A DNA stretch of 64,000 nucleotides from Deltaproteobacteria bacterium (GCA_016703535.1 JADJBV010000002.1:1798001-1862000), one strand, 5' to 3'. Counted from the first letter of the stretch, positions 1-8,999 are shown. Numbers and translations are program-made. The notes: generated from the letters alone by a model not told the origin.

Positions 1-255
1 CGCCACGTGGCAGTGGGGGCACCGGGCGATGAGTTGCCCCCGCCCGCTGTGGGAAGGGGTGTGCACCAGCAGCGGCACCTCGGCCAACAGCTCCACCCGA
101 TCGGACTCGATCATGGCGTTGAGCGCGAAGGACGCCCCCGTCTCTCGTTGGCACCAACGGCAGTGGCAGCAGTGCACGAACATCGGCGCGCTCGTCATCC
201 GGTAGCGCACCCGGCGGCAGTCGCAGCCCCCTTCGAGGGGATAGATCACGGACAT
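1..255 (-). CDS. GFA/CENP-V family zinc protein (3' part cut by window edge)
   Basis: The frame opens at an ATG at 255 and runs off the left end of the window without a stop, so only the first 85 residues are visible. Cysteines are spaced as in the glutathione-dependent formaldehyde-activating (GFA) fold: GGCDC at residues 9-13, CCHCRWC at 29-35 and a CPHC pair close to the window edge. These would bind the two zinc ions typical of the family. Members are often annotated as S-(hydroxymethyl)glutathione synthase, but for most the substrate is unknown and I would not assign one here. It is followed on the same strand, further upstream, by the PDZ protein gene at 306-803. Confidence 0.8.
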   Translation of the reverse strand, partial: MSVIYPLEGGCDCRRVRYRMTSAPMFVHCCHCRWCQRETGASFALNAMIESDRVELLAEVPLLVHTPSHSGRGQLIARCPHCHVA

Positions 256-305
256 GGCGGCCAGGGTGCGGGAGGACCCGGGTGGCGCGCAAGTCGCTGG
301 CCGCC

Positions 306-803
306 TCAACGCGGGAGCCGGTAGGTCAGGCGTTTGGGCCGTCCCTGGCGCCGCAGCTCGATGCGGAAAGTTTTGGCGTCCCTGAGCTTGTCGTACGCCG
401 CCAAGGCTTCATCGGGGTTCGTGATTGAGAAGCCGTTGATCCGCACCACCACGTCGCCGTTCTTGAGGCCAACCTTGGCGTAGAGCGAGTTGGGCCGGAT
501 GCCGAAGAGCTTGAACCCGTCTGCACGCCCCTTCTCGAACGATGGGACGATCCGAGTCCCTGGGCCCAACCAGTAGCAGCTATCGATGCTGGCGCAGGAC
601 TCATCGATCGGGTCGGGTGGAAAGGGTGGGGGCCAAGGGGGCGTGGCGAAGACCGCAAAGTCGTCGACCGTCGAGCGCCGAGGCGGAGCTTCGGGACCGA
701 TCGCCGGTGGCGGGAACTCGATGGGCTCCAGGGGCGCCGGGGCGAACAGCGCCAACCAAAACGAAACTAAACTCTCGGGGAGGGGGCTCAGGTCGGTCAG
801 CAT
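306..803 (-). CDS. PDZ-domain protein resembling the GspC C-terminus
   Basis: This 165-residue protein has a C-terminal half (about residues 95-165) that reads as the PDZ domain found at the end of type II secretion protein C. The features seen are a GFKLFGIRPNSLYAKVGLK-type stretch, the NGDVVVRINGF core and a closing RRQGRPKRLTYRL strand. In GspC this domain helps choose substrates. The N-terminal half is proline-rich with one short hydrophobic stretch (LVSFWLALFAPAP), which could be a weak membrane anchor or signal. It lacks the homology region of full GspC and no other gsp genes are nearby. It is therefore either a stand-alone PDZ chaperone or a reduced GspC homologue. Confidence 0.7.
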   Translation of the reverse strand: MLTDLSPLPESLVSFWLALFAPAPLEPIEFPPPAIGPEAPPRRSTVDDFAVFATPPWPPPFPPDPIDESCASIDSCYWLGPGTRIVPSFEKGRADGFKLFGIRPNSLYAKVGLKNGDVVVRINGFSITNPDEALAAYDKLRDAKTFRIELRRQGRPKRLTYRLPR

Positions 804-1022
804 CGGACCGCCGAATTTGCACCCGCCGTGCCGTGGCGCCGGAGCTCCGGCCCAGGGTGGTCCTCGGGACAGGCCGTCTCACCGCCACCGCACCCGGCGA
901 CAGTTTGTCTCCACGAGGTGTTGGCTGCGCCCGACATTTTTCTGTCCGATCAACCTGAAAGCCGCGGATTTCATGGCGTTAGTCGCAACAACCAGCCCGG
1001 GCCTGCCGATGCAGGCATGTTC
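804..1022. other. Divergent intergenic region between PDZ gene and fic gene
   Basis: These 219 bases separate divergently transcribed genes and must carry both promoters. I see an A/T-richer patch around 935-975 but no pair of -35/-10 boxes I would defend. The fic frame stays open upstream to 828. That extension reads as low-complexity, arginine- and proline-rich translation typical of non-coding frames, so I treat it as untranslated. Confidence 0.4.
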
Positions 1023-2267
1023 ATGAACGAACTCCAGCTCCGATCGCCTCATCCCCTCGCCGAACGTGCTCCTCAGGCGCCCTCGATCGTCGAGGTGCGC
1101 TCCCGCAAGCGTCCCGGCCCCACCGACGGCTTTGGCCGGGGCCTGGGGGTCAACGGGATGAGCCCGCGGAACCTCCTGTTGAACCCGGCGGAGCCCCTCC
1201 CGATCGGAAGAGGTCCACGGGCCAAGGCCTCGCCGAGCGGCAGGTCGATCGCCAGCCTTCAAGGCACGCCCGAGCTCAGCGGCAAACAGTTCAACGCCGG
1301 GCTGAAGGCTCGATACCAAGCGATCAACGCCGAGTTGGCCTCCGATGAACCGGAGACTTTCGGCGAGCGAGCGGCTCTTTACTCCAAGTACCTCAAGAAC
1401 CCGAGCCAGCAGTACTTCGCCGTGCGCATCGCCAACAGCGACAACTTCCCGGCGCTCTCGGCCGAGCGACTGCTGCTTTTGTGGCGCCGCAAACCTTCAG
1501 CGGCGAGCCTCGAACAGATCGAGAAGGGCCTGGCCAAGATCGATGCCCAAAAGGATCAACTCGGGCCCTGGTCTGGGCTCAGTCGATCACCCGCGGGCGA
1601 AAGCCTCAAGCTGGAGGCCGCGCCCAAGAAGGACCAGCGCAACATCCGCAAGAAGTCGGACATCGAAGCCTGGAACCTGGCCGCTCGTTACGTGGAGTCG
1701 CTGGCGGGCCGTCGAAAGGTGCTGGTGGTCCAGGACATCCTCGAGATCGAACAACGACTGCTGGGCAGTGAGGGGCCTCGGATCCTGCACAACCAACCTC
1801 GGGCCTACAGCTTCACCACCAACTTGCTGGGCAGCGACGACATCAACTACATGTACACCTTCACCAAGTCGGGGAAAAAGAAGCTGGATCCCAGCGACAG
1901 CTTCATCCCGGGCTCGAGCAAGATGGAGATGCTCGAGCACTTCTGCACCTGGTTCAAGAAGAACCGGGACACCGAACACCCGGTGATCCTCGCCGCTCAA
2001 GCCCGCCAGTTGATCGTCTCGATCCACCCCTTCATGGACGCCAACGGCCGCCTGGCCCGCCAGATCGCCAACTTCATCTTGATGCAGGCCGGTTATCCGC
2101 CCGCCCACATCCCCCAGGAGCCCGACGACAAGAACACCTCGGTCGCGCTTTTCCCTTTGAAGGACTTCGAGGATCAGATCTCCCCCGACGAGACCATGAT
2201 GTTGATGATCAAGGGCGTCTTGCGGGCCCAGCGAGAGCTCTTGAGGGGCCCTGCCCATGTCGATTGA
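1023..2267 (+). CDS. Fic/DOC-domain protein, probable AMP (nucleotidyl) transferase
   Basis: This 414-residue protein carries the Fic active-site motif HPFMDANGR at about residues 335-343, matching the family pattern HxFx(D/E)GN(G/K)R except that the first Gly is Ala. His335 would be the catalytic base. Fic enzymes move AMP, or other phosphate-containing groups, onto protein hydroxyls. The Fic core fills the C-terminal third. The first 90 residues are basic, proline-rich and look disordered, with no signal peptide. ATG 1023 was chosen because upstream sequence lacks coding character; ATG 1017 is equally possible. The stop overlaps the next gene, a DUF1963 protein, by 11 bases, so the two are almost certainly co-translated. 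No clear inhibitory (S/T)xxxE(G/N) helix is visible, so the neighbour may be the control element. Confidence 0.85.
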   Translation: MNELQLRSPHPLAERAPQAPSIVEVRSRKRPGPTDGFGRGLGVNGMSPRNLLLNPAEPLPIGRGPRAKASPSGRSIASLQGTPELSGKQFNAGLKARYQAINAELASDEPETFGERAALYSKYLKNPSQQYFAVRIANSDNFPALSAERLLLLWRRKPSAASLEQIEKGLAKIDAQKDQLGPWSGLSRSPAGESLKLEAAPKKDQRNIRKKSDIEAWNLAARYVESLAGRRKVLVVQDILEIEQRLLGSEGPRILHNQPRAYSFTTNLLGSDDINYMYTFTKSGKKKLDPSDSFIPGSSKMEMLEHFCTWFKKNRDTEHPVILAAQARQLIVSIHPFMDANGRLARQIANFILMQAGYPPAHIPQEPDDKNTSVALFPLKDFEDQISPDETMMLMIKGVLRAQRELLRGPAHVD

Positions 2268-3063
2268 AGGTTGGGCCCAAAGGGTCAATGCGCTCAGCGT
2301 GGACCTGACGGCGCTCGAGTTCGACGACGCCGGCGACGACGGGCTCACGGGAGCCCAGCTGGTCAAAGAGATGCGACAGGTCATCGGCGTCAAGGCGACC
2401 CGAAAAAAGGCGACCCTCGGCGGCTCGAAGTTGGGTGGCCGCCCTCACGCCGAGGTGGGCTTCGAGTGGCCGACGGCCAAAAACCTTTGGAGCGACGGCG
2501 CGATCGAACCGCTGGCGTTGATCGCCCAACTCAACCTGGCCGAGATGGCGCCCCACGATCCCCACGGCGTCCTCCCCGGCCGCGGGCTGGTGTCATTTTT
2601 TATGTTGCCCATCGAGTACGATCCGATGGCGCACAAGGCGCGCACCCACGTCGAGCGAGGCACCAACTTGGTCGTGCAGTCGCCGCCGGCGGGCCTCGCG
2701 GACGCCGGGGGCGTGTTCGAGGAGAAGTCACTCGAGTTCTTCCCAACGGTGGTCTTCCCCGATCCGAACGGAGGCTTCCGCGCCTTCGACGACCCGATCG
2801 AGAAGCGGATCCAACGCCTGCTGAAAAAACATGGGATGCGCCCGGCAGACTTCGACGGCCTGCTCGATGGGCCGCGGTTCTCCAGCGGCAAGCTCAAGCG
2901 CTACAGCCGCAAGAAGGACGTGATCTTGTTGCGGTTCTTCGGTGAAGTGTTGGGCGACGGTTCGCCCTGGTTCGAGACCGAAATTTTGCTGGTCGCCGGC
3001 CGTGACGCCCTTCAGCGTGGTGAACTCGACGACGCCCGGATCGTGATGGGCGAGGCCACCTGA
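2257..3063 (+). CDS. DUF1963 (YwqG-like) protein, possible Fic antidote
   Basis: This 268-residue protein has the hallmarks of the DUF1963/YwqG family. They are a SKLGGRPHAEVGFEWP segment near residue 60, the LIAQLNLAEM strand around residue 90, and a GRGLVSFFMLP segment around residue 115. The molecular function of the family is not settled. A GAGGGG-type ribosome site lies eight bases before the ATG, inside the fic gene, and the two genes overlap by 11 bases. Such a dedicated overlapping partner directly behind a Fic enzyme suggests an immunity or antidote role, but this is inferred from position alone. It ends 9 bases from the stop of a convergent peptidase gene. Confidence 0.8.
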   Translation: MSIEGWAQRVNALSVDLTALEFDDAGDDGLTGAQLVKEMRQVIGVKATRKKATLGGSKLGGRPHAEVGFEWPTAKNLWSDGAIEPLALIAQLNLAEMAPHDPHGVLPGRGLVSFFMLPIEYDPMAHKARTHVERGTNLVVQSPPAGLADAGGVFEEKSLEFFPTVVFPDPNGGFRAFDDPIEKRIQRLLKKHGMRPADFDGLLDGPRFSSGKLKRYSRKKDVILLRFFGEVLGDGSPWFETEILLVAGRDALQRGELDDARIVMGEAT

Positions 3064-3072
3064 GCCCCGGGC

Positions 3073-4050
3073 CTACGCCGCGTAGTGGACGTGGTTGCCG
3101 TGGCCGCCGATCGCGCCGATCGACTCGCCGTTCTTGAGCCCACCCCGGGGATCGAAGAAGAGCTCTCGGCCCGGGTTGATCTGGGCCATGGTGTCGAAGA
3201 AGCGGCCCATGGTGGCGTGATCGCCCCCGATGTCGACCGCGTGGATCTGACCGTCCGCCGAGTTTTCGTCGTAGTGGTGCGAAGAGTTGGAGTGGATCCC
3301 GTCGCCGGGGTGACCGTCGGTGTGGTCGGTGACCTGTAGGCCCATCGCGACCGCCACCCGAGCCGCCCACTGCACCTCGGGCGAACGTTTTTCGTAGTGC
3401 GGGATCTGGGACGGATCGACCGCCTCGGCCCGGGCCCGCAGATCGGCCGGAGTGCGCGCCTTCATCTCTTCGACGTTTTGAGCCTGAGCCGCGGTCGCCA
3501 CCGGCGCCGGCCCCTCCGAGGTCGCGGCTGCATCTCGGGTCGTCGTCTGGGCGTCGTTCCCGGCGCCTCGGGTCGCGGTCGGATTCCAGCTGGTCCGTTG
3601 GGGTGAGCCGCTGAAGCCGCCGTTGTTGCCCGCCGAGAGGTTCCCGAGGGCTCGACCAAAGCCATTGCCGCCGCCCCCTCCGCCGCCACCACCGTTGCCG
3701 CCGCCGTTGCCGGCGTTGTTGTTGGGGTTGGCGCGCTGGAGCAGCTGGCTCAGGAGCGAGATGATGTCTTCGGCGTTCATCCCGGCCAGCGGGTTGGCGG
3801 CGCCGCTCGGCAAGGTGGCTTGCCCGTTGGCTCCCGACTGCACCGCCCCGAGGAGCGCGTCGTACTCCGCCTTGGTGTCGATCATCCCTTCGAACGTGTC
3901 GGGGTTCTGAGCGATGAAGTCCTGGAGCCCCTTCGGCAAGGTCGCCGGATCAAGGCTCGGCTCTCCGCCGGCGGCCGCCGAGGTGTCGCCTTGGGCTTGC
4001 AGGCGGAGCATCAAGGCGCTCAGGTCCAGGTTTCCAAGGCGGTCGATCAT
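3073..4050 (-). CDS. M15-like zinc peptidase with Gly/Asn-rich linker
   Basis: This 325-residue protein has a C-terminal domain (about residues 240-325) with the zinc-site pattern of D-Ala-D-Ala carboxypeptidase-like M15 enzymes. The visible motifs are GIHSNSSHHYD, then HAVDIGGDH, and a final GHGNHVHYAA where the last two histidines would complete the site. These enzymes cut peptidoglycan stem peptides. The N-terminal half is helical and acidic and ends in a long Gly/Asn-rich linker with a run of ten glycines. No signal peptide is seen. The start at 4050 is supported by a GGGGAG box five bases upstream; an ATG at 4092 is the alternative. It could be a cell-wall remodelling enzyme or a lytic effector exported by a non-Sec route. 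Confidence 0.75.
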   Translation of the reverse strand: MIDRLGNLDLSALMLRLQAQGDTSAAAGGEPSLDPATLPKGLQDFIAQNPDTFEGMIDTKAEYDALLGAVQSGANGQATLPSGAANPLAGMNAEDIISLLSQLLQRANPNNNAGNGGGNGGGGGGGGGNGFGRALGNLSAGNNGGFSGSPQRTSWNPTATRGAGNDAQTTTRDAAATSEGPAPVATAAQAQNVEEMKARTPADLRARAEAVDPSQIPHYEKRSPEVQWAARVAVAMGLQVTDHTDGHPGDGIHSNSSHHYDENSADGQIHAVDIGGDHATMGRFFDTMAQINPGRELFFDPRGGLKNGESIGAIGGHGNHVHYAA

Positions 4051-4357
4051 CCACTCTCCCCAGGGCTCGCAGAGGCCCTCCTGGGCCTCCATCGAACGCC
4101 TTTCAGTATCGGAGGCCACGTCCGTTGGTTGTGTCCTCCATCGAGGCCCAAGTCCGCAGAACGATTGGTATTCAGGTGTGGGTGGATCTGCTGAAAGCCG
4201 AGCGAAAAGGCCAAGGATTCTGAGCGGAGAGACCGGCCGTACGCTTCGTTGGAGACCGACAGTCCAGAGCGCTGCGAACCACTCCAAGTGGGCCAACGAG
4301 GCGCAACGGCCCTCTGGGTGGGGGGGCACGCGGCAGGCCGACGCCCCCGTTGGAGTT
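4051..4357. other. Gap upstream of M15 peptidase gene
   Basis: This gap of 307 bases lies between two minus-strand genes. Open frames cross it on both strands, but their translations are arginine- and proline-rich and resemble nothing known. No hairpin with a T-run and no convincing promoter boxes were found. Confidence 0.4.
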
Positions 4358-5368
4358 TCAGGCGTGGAAGGTGCCGTGGCGCCAGGACTGGAGCGTCTTG
4401 ACGTAGTTGGCCCGTTCGTAGGCCGCGGGATCCGGGCAACGGGCCAGGCTGAGGCTCCCGATCATCTGGGAGATCGACTCGTACTCGTGGGTTTCGCCAA
4501 ACTCCTTGACCTCGGCCAAGACCTTACCCAAGTGGGCGGGGCCGTGGTGCAGGATGGCGGTCGCCAGCTGGACCGCGTTGGCGCCGGCCATCAAGGCCTT
4601 GAGGGCGTCGCGTCCGCTCTGCACGCCGCCGGTGGCCGCCAGATCGGCCTTGGTGTGGCCATAAACCGCCGCCAACCAGCGCAGCCGCAACAACAACACG
4701 TCGGGGCCTGCCGGTCCTAGGGTTGGTCGGACACCCAGGCCTTCGAGATCCAGATCGGGCTGATAAAAACGGTTGAACAACACCAGGCCTTGGGCCCCGG
4801 CTTCGCCGAACTCCTTGGCCATCCGCACCGGCGCTGAAAAGAAGGGCGACAACTTGATGGCGATGGGGATCGAGACCTCGGCCCGGATCGCCATCAACAC
4901 CCTCAAGTAGCGGGCCTCGACCTCGGCCCCACTTTCGTTGGGATCGGTGGCCACGTAGTACACGTTGAGCTCGAGGGCGTGGGCCCCCGCGTCCTCCATC
5001 AACTTGGCGTAGTGAACCCAACCCCCCTCGGACACCCCATTCAAAGAGGCGATCACCGGGATGTTCACCGCCCCCCGCAATCTCCGCAGCTGCTCCAAAT
5101 AGGCGTCGGGCCCGAACAGATAACGCGAAGGTTCGGGCAAGTAGGAGCGGGCCTCGGCGTGGGTGTCCTCCCAGGCCGAGAGGTGGTGGTGCCGGGAACG
5201 TTCGCTCCGCTCGATCTGCTCCTCGAACAAGGAGTGCATCACGATCGCCGCGGCGCCGTGATCTTCCAGCCGACGGGCCACGTCGAGCTCGTGGGTGATC
5301 GGCGAGGCGCCGGCGATCAGCGGGTTCTTCAGCTCCAACCCCAGATAACGGGTGCGCAGGTCCATCAC
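4358..5368 (-). CDS. Dihydroorotate dehydrogenase-like flavoprotein
   Basis: This 336-residue protein matches the dihydroorotate dehydrogenase-like TIM-barrel family. The N-terminus MMDLRTRYLGLELKNPLIAG is the standard opening of class 1 PyrD proteins, ALELNVYYVATDP holds the usual Asn-rich strand, and IAIKLSPFFS carries the Lys-containing strand. Late in the chain, AATGGVQSGRDALKALMAGA is the phosphate-binding end of the FMN site. It overlaps nifJ by 4 bases (ATGA), so the two are co-translated. This pairing with pyruvate:ferredoxin oxidoreductase recurs in several phyla, and such paralogues are probably not the pyrimidine enzyme. A redox role linked to NifJ is an inference; true PyrD activity cannot be excluded. 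Confidence 0.88.
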   Translation of the reverse strand: MMDLRTRYLGLELKNPLIAGASPITHELDVARRLEDHGAAAIVMHSLFEEQIERSERSRHHHLSAWEDTHAEARSYLPEPSRYLFGPDAYLEQLRRLRGAVNIPVIASLNGVSEGGWVHYAKLMEDAGAHALELNVYYVATDPNESGAEVEARYLRVLMAIRAEVSIPIAIKLSPFFSAPVRMAKEFGEAGAQGLVLFNRFYQPDLDLEGLGVRPTLGPAGPDVLLLRLRWLAAVYGHTKADLAATGGVQSGRDALKALMAGANAVQLATAILHHGPAHLGKVLAEVKEFGETHEYESISQMIGSLSLARCPDPAAYERANYVKTLQSWRHGTFHA

Positions 5369-8300
5369 TTGGGCCCTCCCTGGGCCAAGCGCTCATAGAG
5401 CGCGTAACGTTGGTCTCGATCGGTCTCGGCCCGGGCCAACAACATCTTGGCCCTCGCCGGGTCACTCTCCAGGAGCAGCCGGAAGCGCGACTCGTTGTAG
5501 GCGAAGTCGGAGAGCCGGGCCGTCGGCGGGCCCGAGTCCAACATCAAGGCCGGCTCTTGTTTTTCGATCTTCCGTGGGTCGTAGCGGTAGAGCGGCCAAT
5601 AACCGCTGTCGACCGCCAACTTCTGCTGGCTGATGCCTTGGGCCAAATCGTAGCCGTGGGCGATGCAGTGGCTGTAGGCGATGATCAACGAGGTGCCCGG
5701 ATAAGATTCGGCCTCCATAAAGGCCTTCACCGTCTGCTGATCCTTGGCGCCAAAGGCCACGTGGGCCACGTAGACGTCGCCGTGGGCCATGGCCAACATG
5801 CCGAGGTCCTTTTTGGGGCGCGCCTTCCCTTCGGCGGCGAACTTGGCGATCGCGCCCAAGGAGGTGGCCTTCGACTGTTGGCCGCCGGTGTTGGAGTAGA
5901 CCTCGGTGTCGAGGACCAAGACGTTCACCTTCTTGCCCGACGCCAAGACATGATCCAGGCCGCCGTAGCCGATGTCGTAGGCCCAGCCGTCACCGCCTAC
6001 GATCCACACGCTCCTTGGCGCCAGGTGTTCGGACATGCCGATCAGCTCCACCGAGGCCGGATCGTCCCGTCCCAACAAGGCCACCCGGAGGGCCGCGATC
6101 TGGGCTCGGCGAGTCGCCAACCCCGCTTCACCTTCGGGCAAGGCTCCGAGCAGACCTTCGACCAAGTTGCCCGGCAGCTGAGGGGCCAGCGCCTTGACCA
6201 GGTCATTGGCCCTCACGTGCAGCCGGTCCACCGCCAGCCGGATCCCCAAGCCGAACTCGGCGTTGTCCTCGAACAAGGAGTTGCTCCAGGCCGGGCCCCG
6301 GCCTTCGGCGTTGGTGGTGTACGGGGTGGTCGGCAGGTTGCCGCCGTAGATCGACGAACACCCGGTGGCGTTGGCGATCAACAGTCGGTCGCCATACAGC
6401 TGGGTCAACAACTTCAGGTACGGCGTCTCACCGCAGCCCGAACAGGCGCCCGAATACTCGAAGAGCGGTTGTAGGAATTGGCTGCTCTTGAGGTTGATCT
6501 CCAGCTTGCTGCGATCGACCTCCGGCAGATCCAAGAAGAAGTCGTAGCGCGGGCGTTCGGCTTCCAGGAGCTCTGGCAAAGGCGCCATCTCCAGGGCCTT
6601 GTGCCGGGGGTTGGACTTGTCCTTGGCCGGGCAGACCTCCACACACAAGGTGCAGCCGGTGCAGTCTTCGGGCGCGACCTGGATGGTGTAGCCCCAACCT
6701 TGGTGTTCTTTGCCCTTGAAGGGGACCGACTTGAAACCGTCCGGCGCGGATTGCAAGTTGTCTTGCGGATAGACCTTGGCCCGGATCGCCGCGTGGGGGC
6801 AGACCAACGCACACTTGTTGCATTGGATGCAGACCTTGCTGTCCCAGACCGGGATCGACTGGGCGATGGTCCGCTTCTCCCAACGGGCGGTGCCGGTGGG
6901 CCAAGCGCCGTCGGGGGGGAAGGCGCTGACCGGCAACTTGTCGCCTTGGTTGGCGATCATCACCGCGGTCACCCGCTGCACGAAGTCGGGGGCGGCAGGG
7001 GGGACGGCCGGCGGGCGGCGGTGACTCGGCTGGACCTCACTCGGCAGCTGGACCGGATGGAGGTGGGCCAAGGTGGCGTCGACGGCGGCGTGGTTCATCT
7101 TCACCACCGTTTCGCCCCGCTTTTTGTAGCTCTTTTCGATGGAACGTTTGATCTGGGCGATGGCCTCGTCTTTGGGCAACACGCCCGAGATCGCGAAGAA
7201 GCAGGTCTGCATCACGGTGTTGATCCGTCCGCCCATGCCCGCGTTTTTGGCGACCTGGTGGGCGTCGATCACCCACAACTTCAGCTTCTTTTGCAAGATA
7301 CCTTGCTGCAGCTCTTCGGGCAGCCGCTGGAACACCTCCTCGGGTTTGTAGATCGAGTTGAGCAGCAAGACCGCGCCGTCGGCGGCCCGCTCCAAGACGT
7401 CGTAGCGATCGAGGAACTGCCACTGGTGGACCGCCACGAAGGAGGCCCGCTGGATCAGGTAGGGCGCCCGCAGCCGGTGTTTGCCGAAGCGCAGGTGAGA
7501 GACGGTGATCGCGCCGGACTTCTTGGAGTCGTAGACGAAGTAGGCCTGGACCTGGTGATCGGTGCCTTCGCCGATGATCTGGATCGAGCTCTTGTTGGCG
7601 CCCACCGTGCCGTCGGCGCCCAAACCGTAGAACAGGCACCGAACCACGTCGTCGCCCTCCAGGTCGAACTGGTCGTCGTAGTCCAGGGAGCTCCGGGAGA
7701 TGTCGTCGACGATGCCGATGGTGAAGCCGTCTTTGGGCGCCGGTTTGGCCAGCTCGTCAAAGATGCCCTTGACCATACCCGGGGTGAACTCTTTGCTCGA
7801 CAGGCCATAACGCCCGCCGACCAACTTGGGTAGGTTGAATTGCAAGTTACCTTGCATATGGGCCCGCACCAAAAGGGCCAAGATCTCCTGGTAGAGGGGC
7901 TCGCCGGTGGCGCCGGGCTCTTTGGTTCGATCCAACACCGCGATGCTCTTCACCGTATTGGGCAAGGCCGCCAAAACCGCGGCCGCCGGCAGGGGGCGGA
8001 ACAAGCGGATCTTCAGGGCGCCCACCTTTTCACCCCGGGCCGCCAGGTATTCGGCGGTTTCGGCGGCGCAGTCGGCGCCCGAGCCCATCAAGATCACCAC
8101 CCGCTCGGCCTGGGGGTGACCGCTGTATTCGACCAAACCGTAGCGGCGGCCGGTGCGATCCCCGAAGCGCGCCAGCTCCTCCTCCAGCAAGCCGGGCAAC
8201 GCCGCGTAGTAGGGCGAGATCGCCTCCCGGGCTTGGAAGAAGGTGTCGGGGTTCTGGGCCGTGCCTCGGATCTGCGGGTGATCCGGCGACAAGGCCCGGG

Positions 8301-8901
8301 CCCGGTGGGCCGCGACCAGCTCGGGTCGCAAGAGGGACAAGAGATCTTCGTCCGAAAGCGGCTCGATCTTGTTGAGCTCGTGGGAGGTGCGGAAGCCGTC
8401 GAAGAAGTGGAGGAACGGGATCCGGCTCCGCAGGCTGGTGAAGTGCGAGACCGCCGCCAGATCTTGGGCCTCTTGCACGTTGGCCGAACACAACATCGCC
8501 ATTCCGGTGGCCCGGGCCGCGTAGACGTCCGAGTGATCGCCGAAGATCGACAAGGCGTGGGTGGCCAAGCTGCGGGCCGCCACGTGGAGCACGAAGGGCG
8601 TGAGTTCGCCGGCGATCTTGTAGAGGTTGGGGATCATCAAGAGCAGGCCTTGGGAGGCGGTGAAGGTGGTGGAGAGGCCACCCGCGGTGAGGGCGCCGTG
8701 CACCGTGCCGGCCGCGCCACCTTCGGACTGCATCTCGATCACCTCGGGCACGTTGCCGTACAGGTTGGGGCGTCGGTGGGCGGCCCAGGCGTCGGCGTGT
8801 TCACCCATCGCCGAGGCGGGGGTGATCGGGTAGATGGCGATGACTTCGTTCAGGCGGTAAGCGACGTCGGCGACGGCTTCGTTGGCATCGACGGTGATCA
8901 T
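5365..8901 (-). CDS. nifJ: Pyruvate:ferredoxin (flavodoxin) oxidoreductase
   Basis: This single-chain enzyme of 1178 residues is normal for the family. It oxidises pyruvate with CoA to acetyl-CoA and CO2 and reduces ferredoxin or flavodoxin in the cytoplasm. The pyruvate-binding YPITPAS motif is at about residues 25-31. Two 4Fe-4S sites follow in the middle (CIQCNKCALVCP and CTGCTLCVEVCP), and cluster-A cysteines appear in the GACSGCGETPY segment. The thiamine diphosphate site begins at GGDGWAYDIGYGGLDH and ends at VYSNTGGQQSKAT. The overlap with the downstream flavoprotein gene suggests one transcript. Oxygen-sensitive chemistry of this kind fits an organism that meets low oxygen. Three copies of the GCAAG-N4-CTTGC palindrome lie inside the gene. 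Confidence 0.97.
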   Translation of the reverse strand: MITVDANEAVADVAYRLNEVIAIYPITPASAMGEHADAWAAHRRPNLYGNVPEVIEMQSEGGAAGTVHGALTAGGLSTTFTASQGLLLMIPNLYKIAGELTPFVLHVAARSLATHALSIFGDHSDVYAARATGMAMLCSANVQEAQDLAAVSHFTSLRSRIPFLHFFDGFRTSHELNKIEPLSDEDLLSLLRPELVAAHRARALSPDHPQIRGTAQNPDTFFQAREAISPYYAALPGLLEEELARFGDRTGRRYGLVEYSGHPQAERVVILMGSGADCAAETAEYLAARGEKVGALKIRLFRPLPAAAVLAALPNTVKSIAVLDRTKEPGATGEPLYQEILALLVRAHMQGNLQFNLPKLVGGRYGLSSKEFTPGMVKGIFDELAKPAPKDGFTIGIVDDISRSSLDYDDQFDLEGDDVVRCLFYGLGADGTVGANKSSIQIIGEGTDHQVQAYFVYDSKKSGAITVSHLRFGKHRLRAPYLIQRASFVAVHQWQFLDRYDVLERAADGAVLLLNSIYKPEEVFQRLPEELQQGILQKKLKLWVIDAHQVAKNAGMGGRINTVMQTCFFAISGVLPKDEAIAQIKRSIEKSYKKRGETVVKMNHAAVDATLAHLHPVQLPSEVQPSHRRPPAVPPAAPDFVQRVTAVMIANQGDKLPVSAFPPDGAWPTGTARWEKRTIAQSIPVWDSKVCIQCNKCALVCPHAAIRAKVYPQDNLQSAPDGFKSVPFKGKEHQGWGYTIQVAPEDCTGCTLCVEVCPAKDKSNPRHKALEMAPLPELLEAERPRYDFFLDLPEVDRSKLEINLKSSQFLQPLFEYSGACSGCGETPYLKLLTQLYGDRLLIANATGCSSIYGGNLPTTPYTTNAEGRGPAWSNSLFEDNAEFGLGIRLAVDRLHVRANDLVKALAPQLPGNLVEGLLGALPEGEAGLATRRAQIAALRVALLGRDDPASVELIGMSEHLAPRSVWIVGGDGWAYDIGYGGLDHVLASGKKVNVLVLDTEVYSNTGGQQSKATSLGAIAKFAAEGKARPKKDLGMLAMAHGDVYVAHVAFGAKDQQTVKAFMEAESYPGTSLIIAYSHCIAHGYDLAQGISQQKLAVDSGYWPLYRYDPRKIEKQEPALMLDSGPPTARLSDFAYNESRFRLLLESDPARAKMLLARAETDRDQRYALYERLAQGGPK

Positions 8902-8938
8902 GTAAAAGGGCCCTTGCGCAGGTTCCGCGCCAACCCTG

Positions 8939-8958
8939 GCCCCGACGTTTTTCGGGGC
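8939..8958 (-). promoter_or_regulatory. Perfect stem-loop in the nifJ leader
   Basis: A 7-base perfect stem, GCCCCGA paired with TCGGGGC, surrounds a 6-base loop about 40 bases before the nifJ start. It would fold in the nifJ leader RNA. On the plus strand no T-run follows the stem, so it does not look like a plus-strand terminator. A role in nifJ expression is only a guess. Confidence 0.4.
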
Positions 8959-8962
8959 ATCT

Positions 8963-8999
8963 GCTACCCCCTTCGAGGCTCATGTTACCAACGGGTAGC
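8963..8999. repeat. Inverted repeat in nifJ/kinase divergent region
   Basis: GCTACCC (8963-8969) and GGGTAGC (8993-8999) form a perfect 7-base inverted repeat with a 23-base spacer. It lies in the intergenic region between the divergent nifJ and kinase genes. It could be a two-site operator or part of a leader structure. Confidence 0.3.

Noticed and set aside
7..324. 105-residue plus-strand open frame at the left edge
   Set aside because: It is antisense to the GFA-family fragment, whose zinc cysteines are clear.
828..1022. N-terminal extension of the Fic protein
   Set aside because: The extra 65 residues are arginine/proline/histidine-rich and lack normal coding character; there is no ribosome site at 828.
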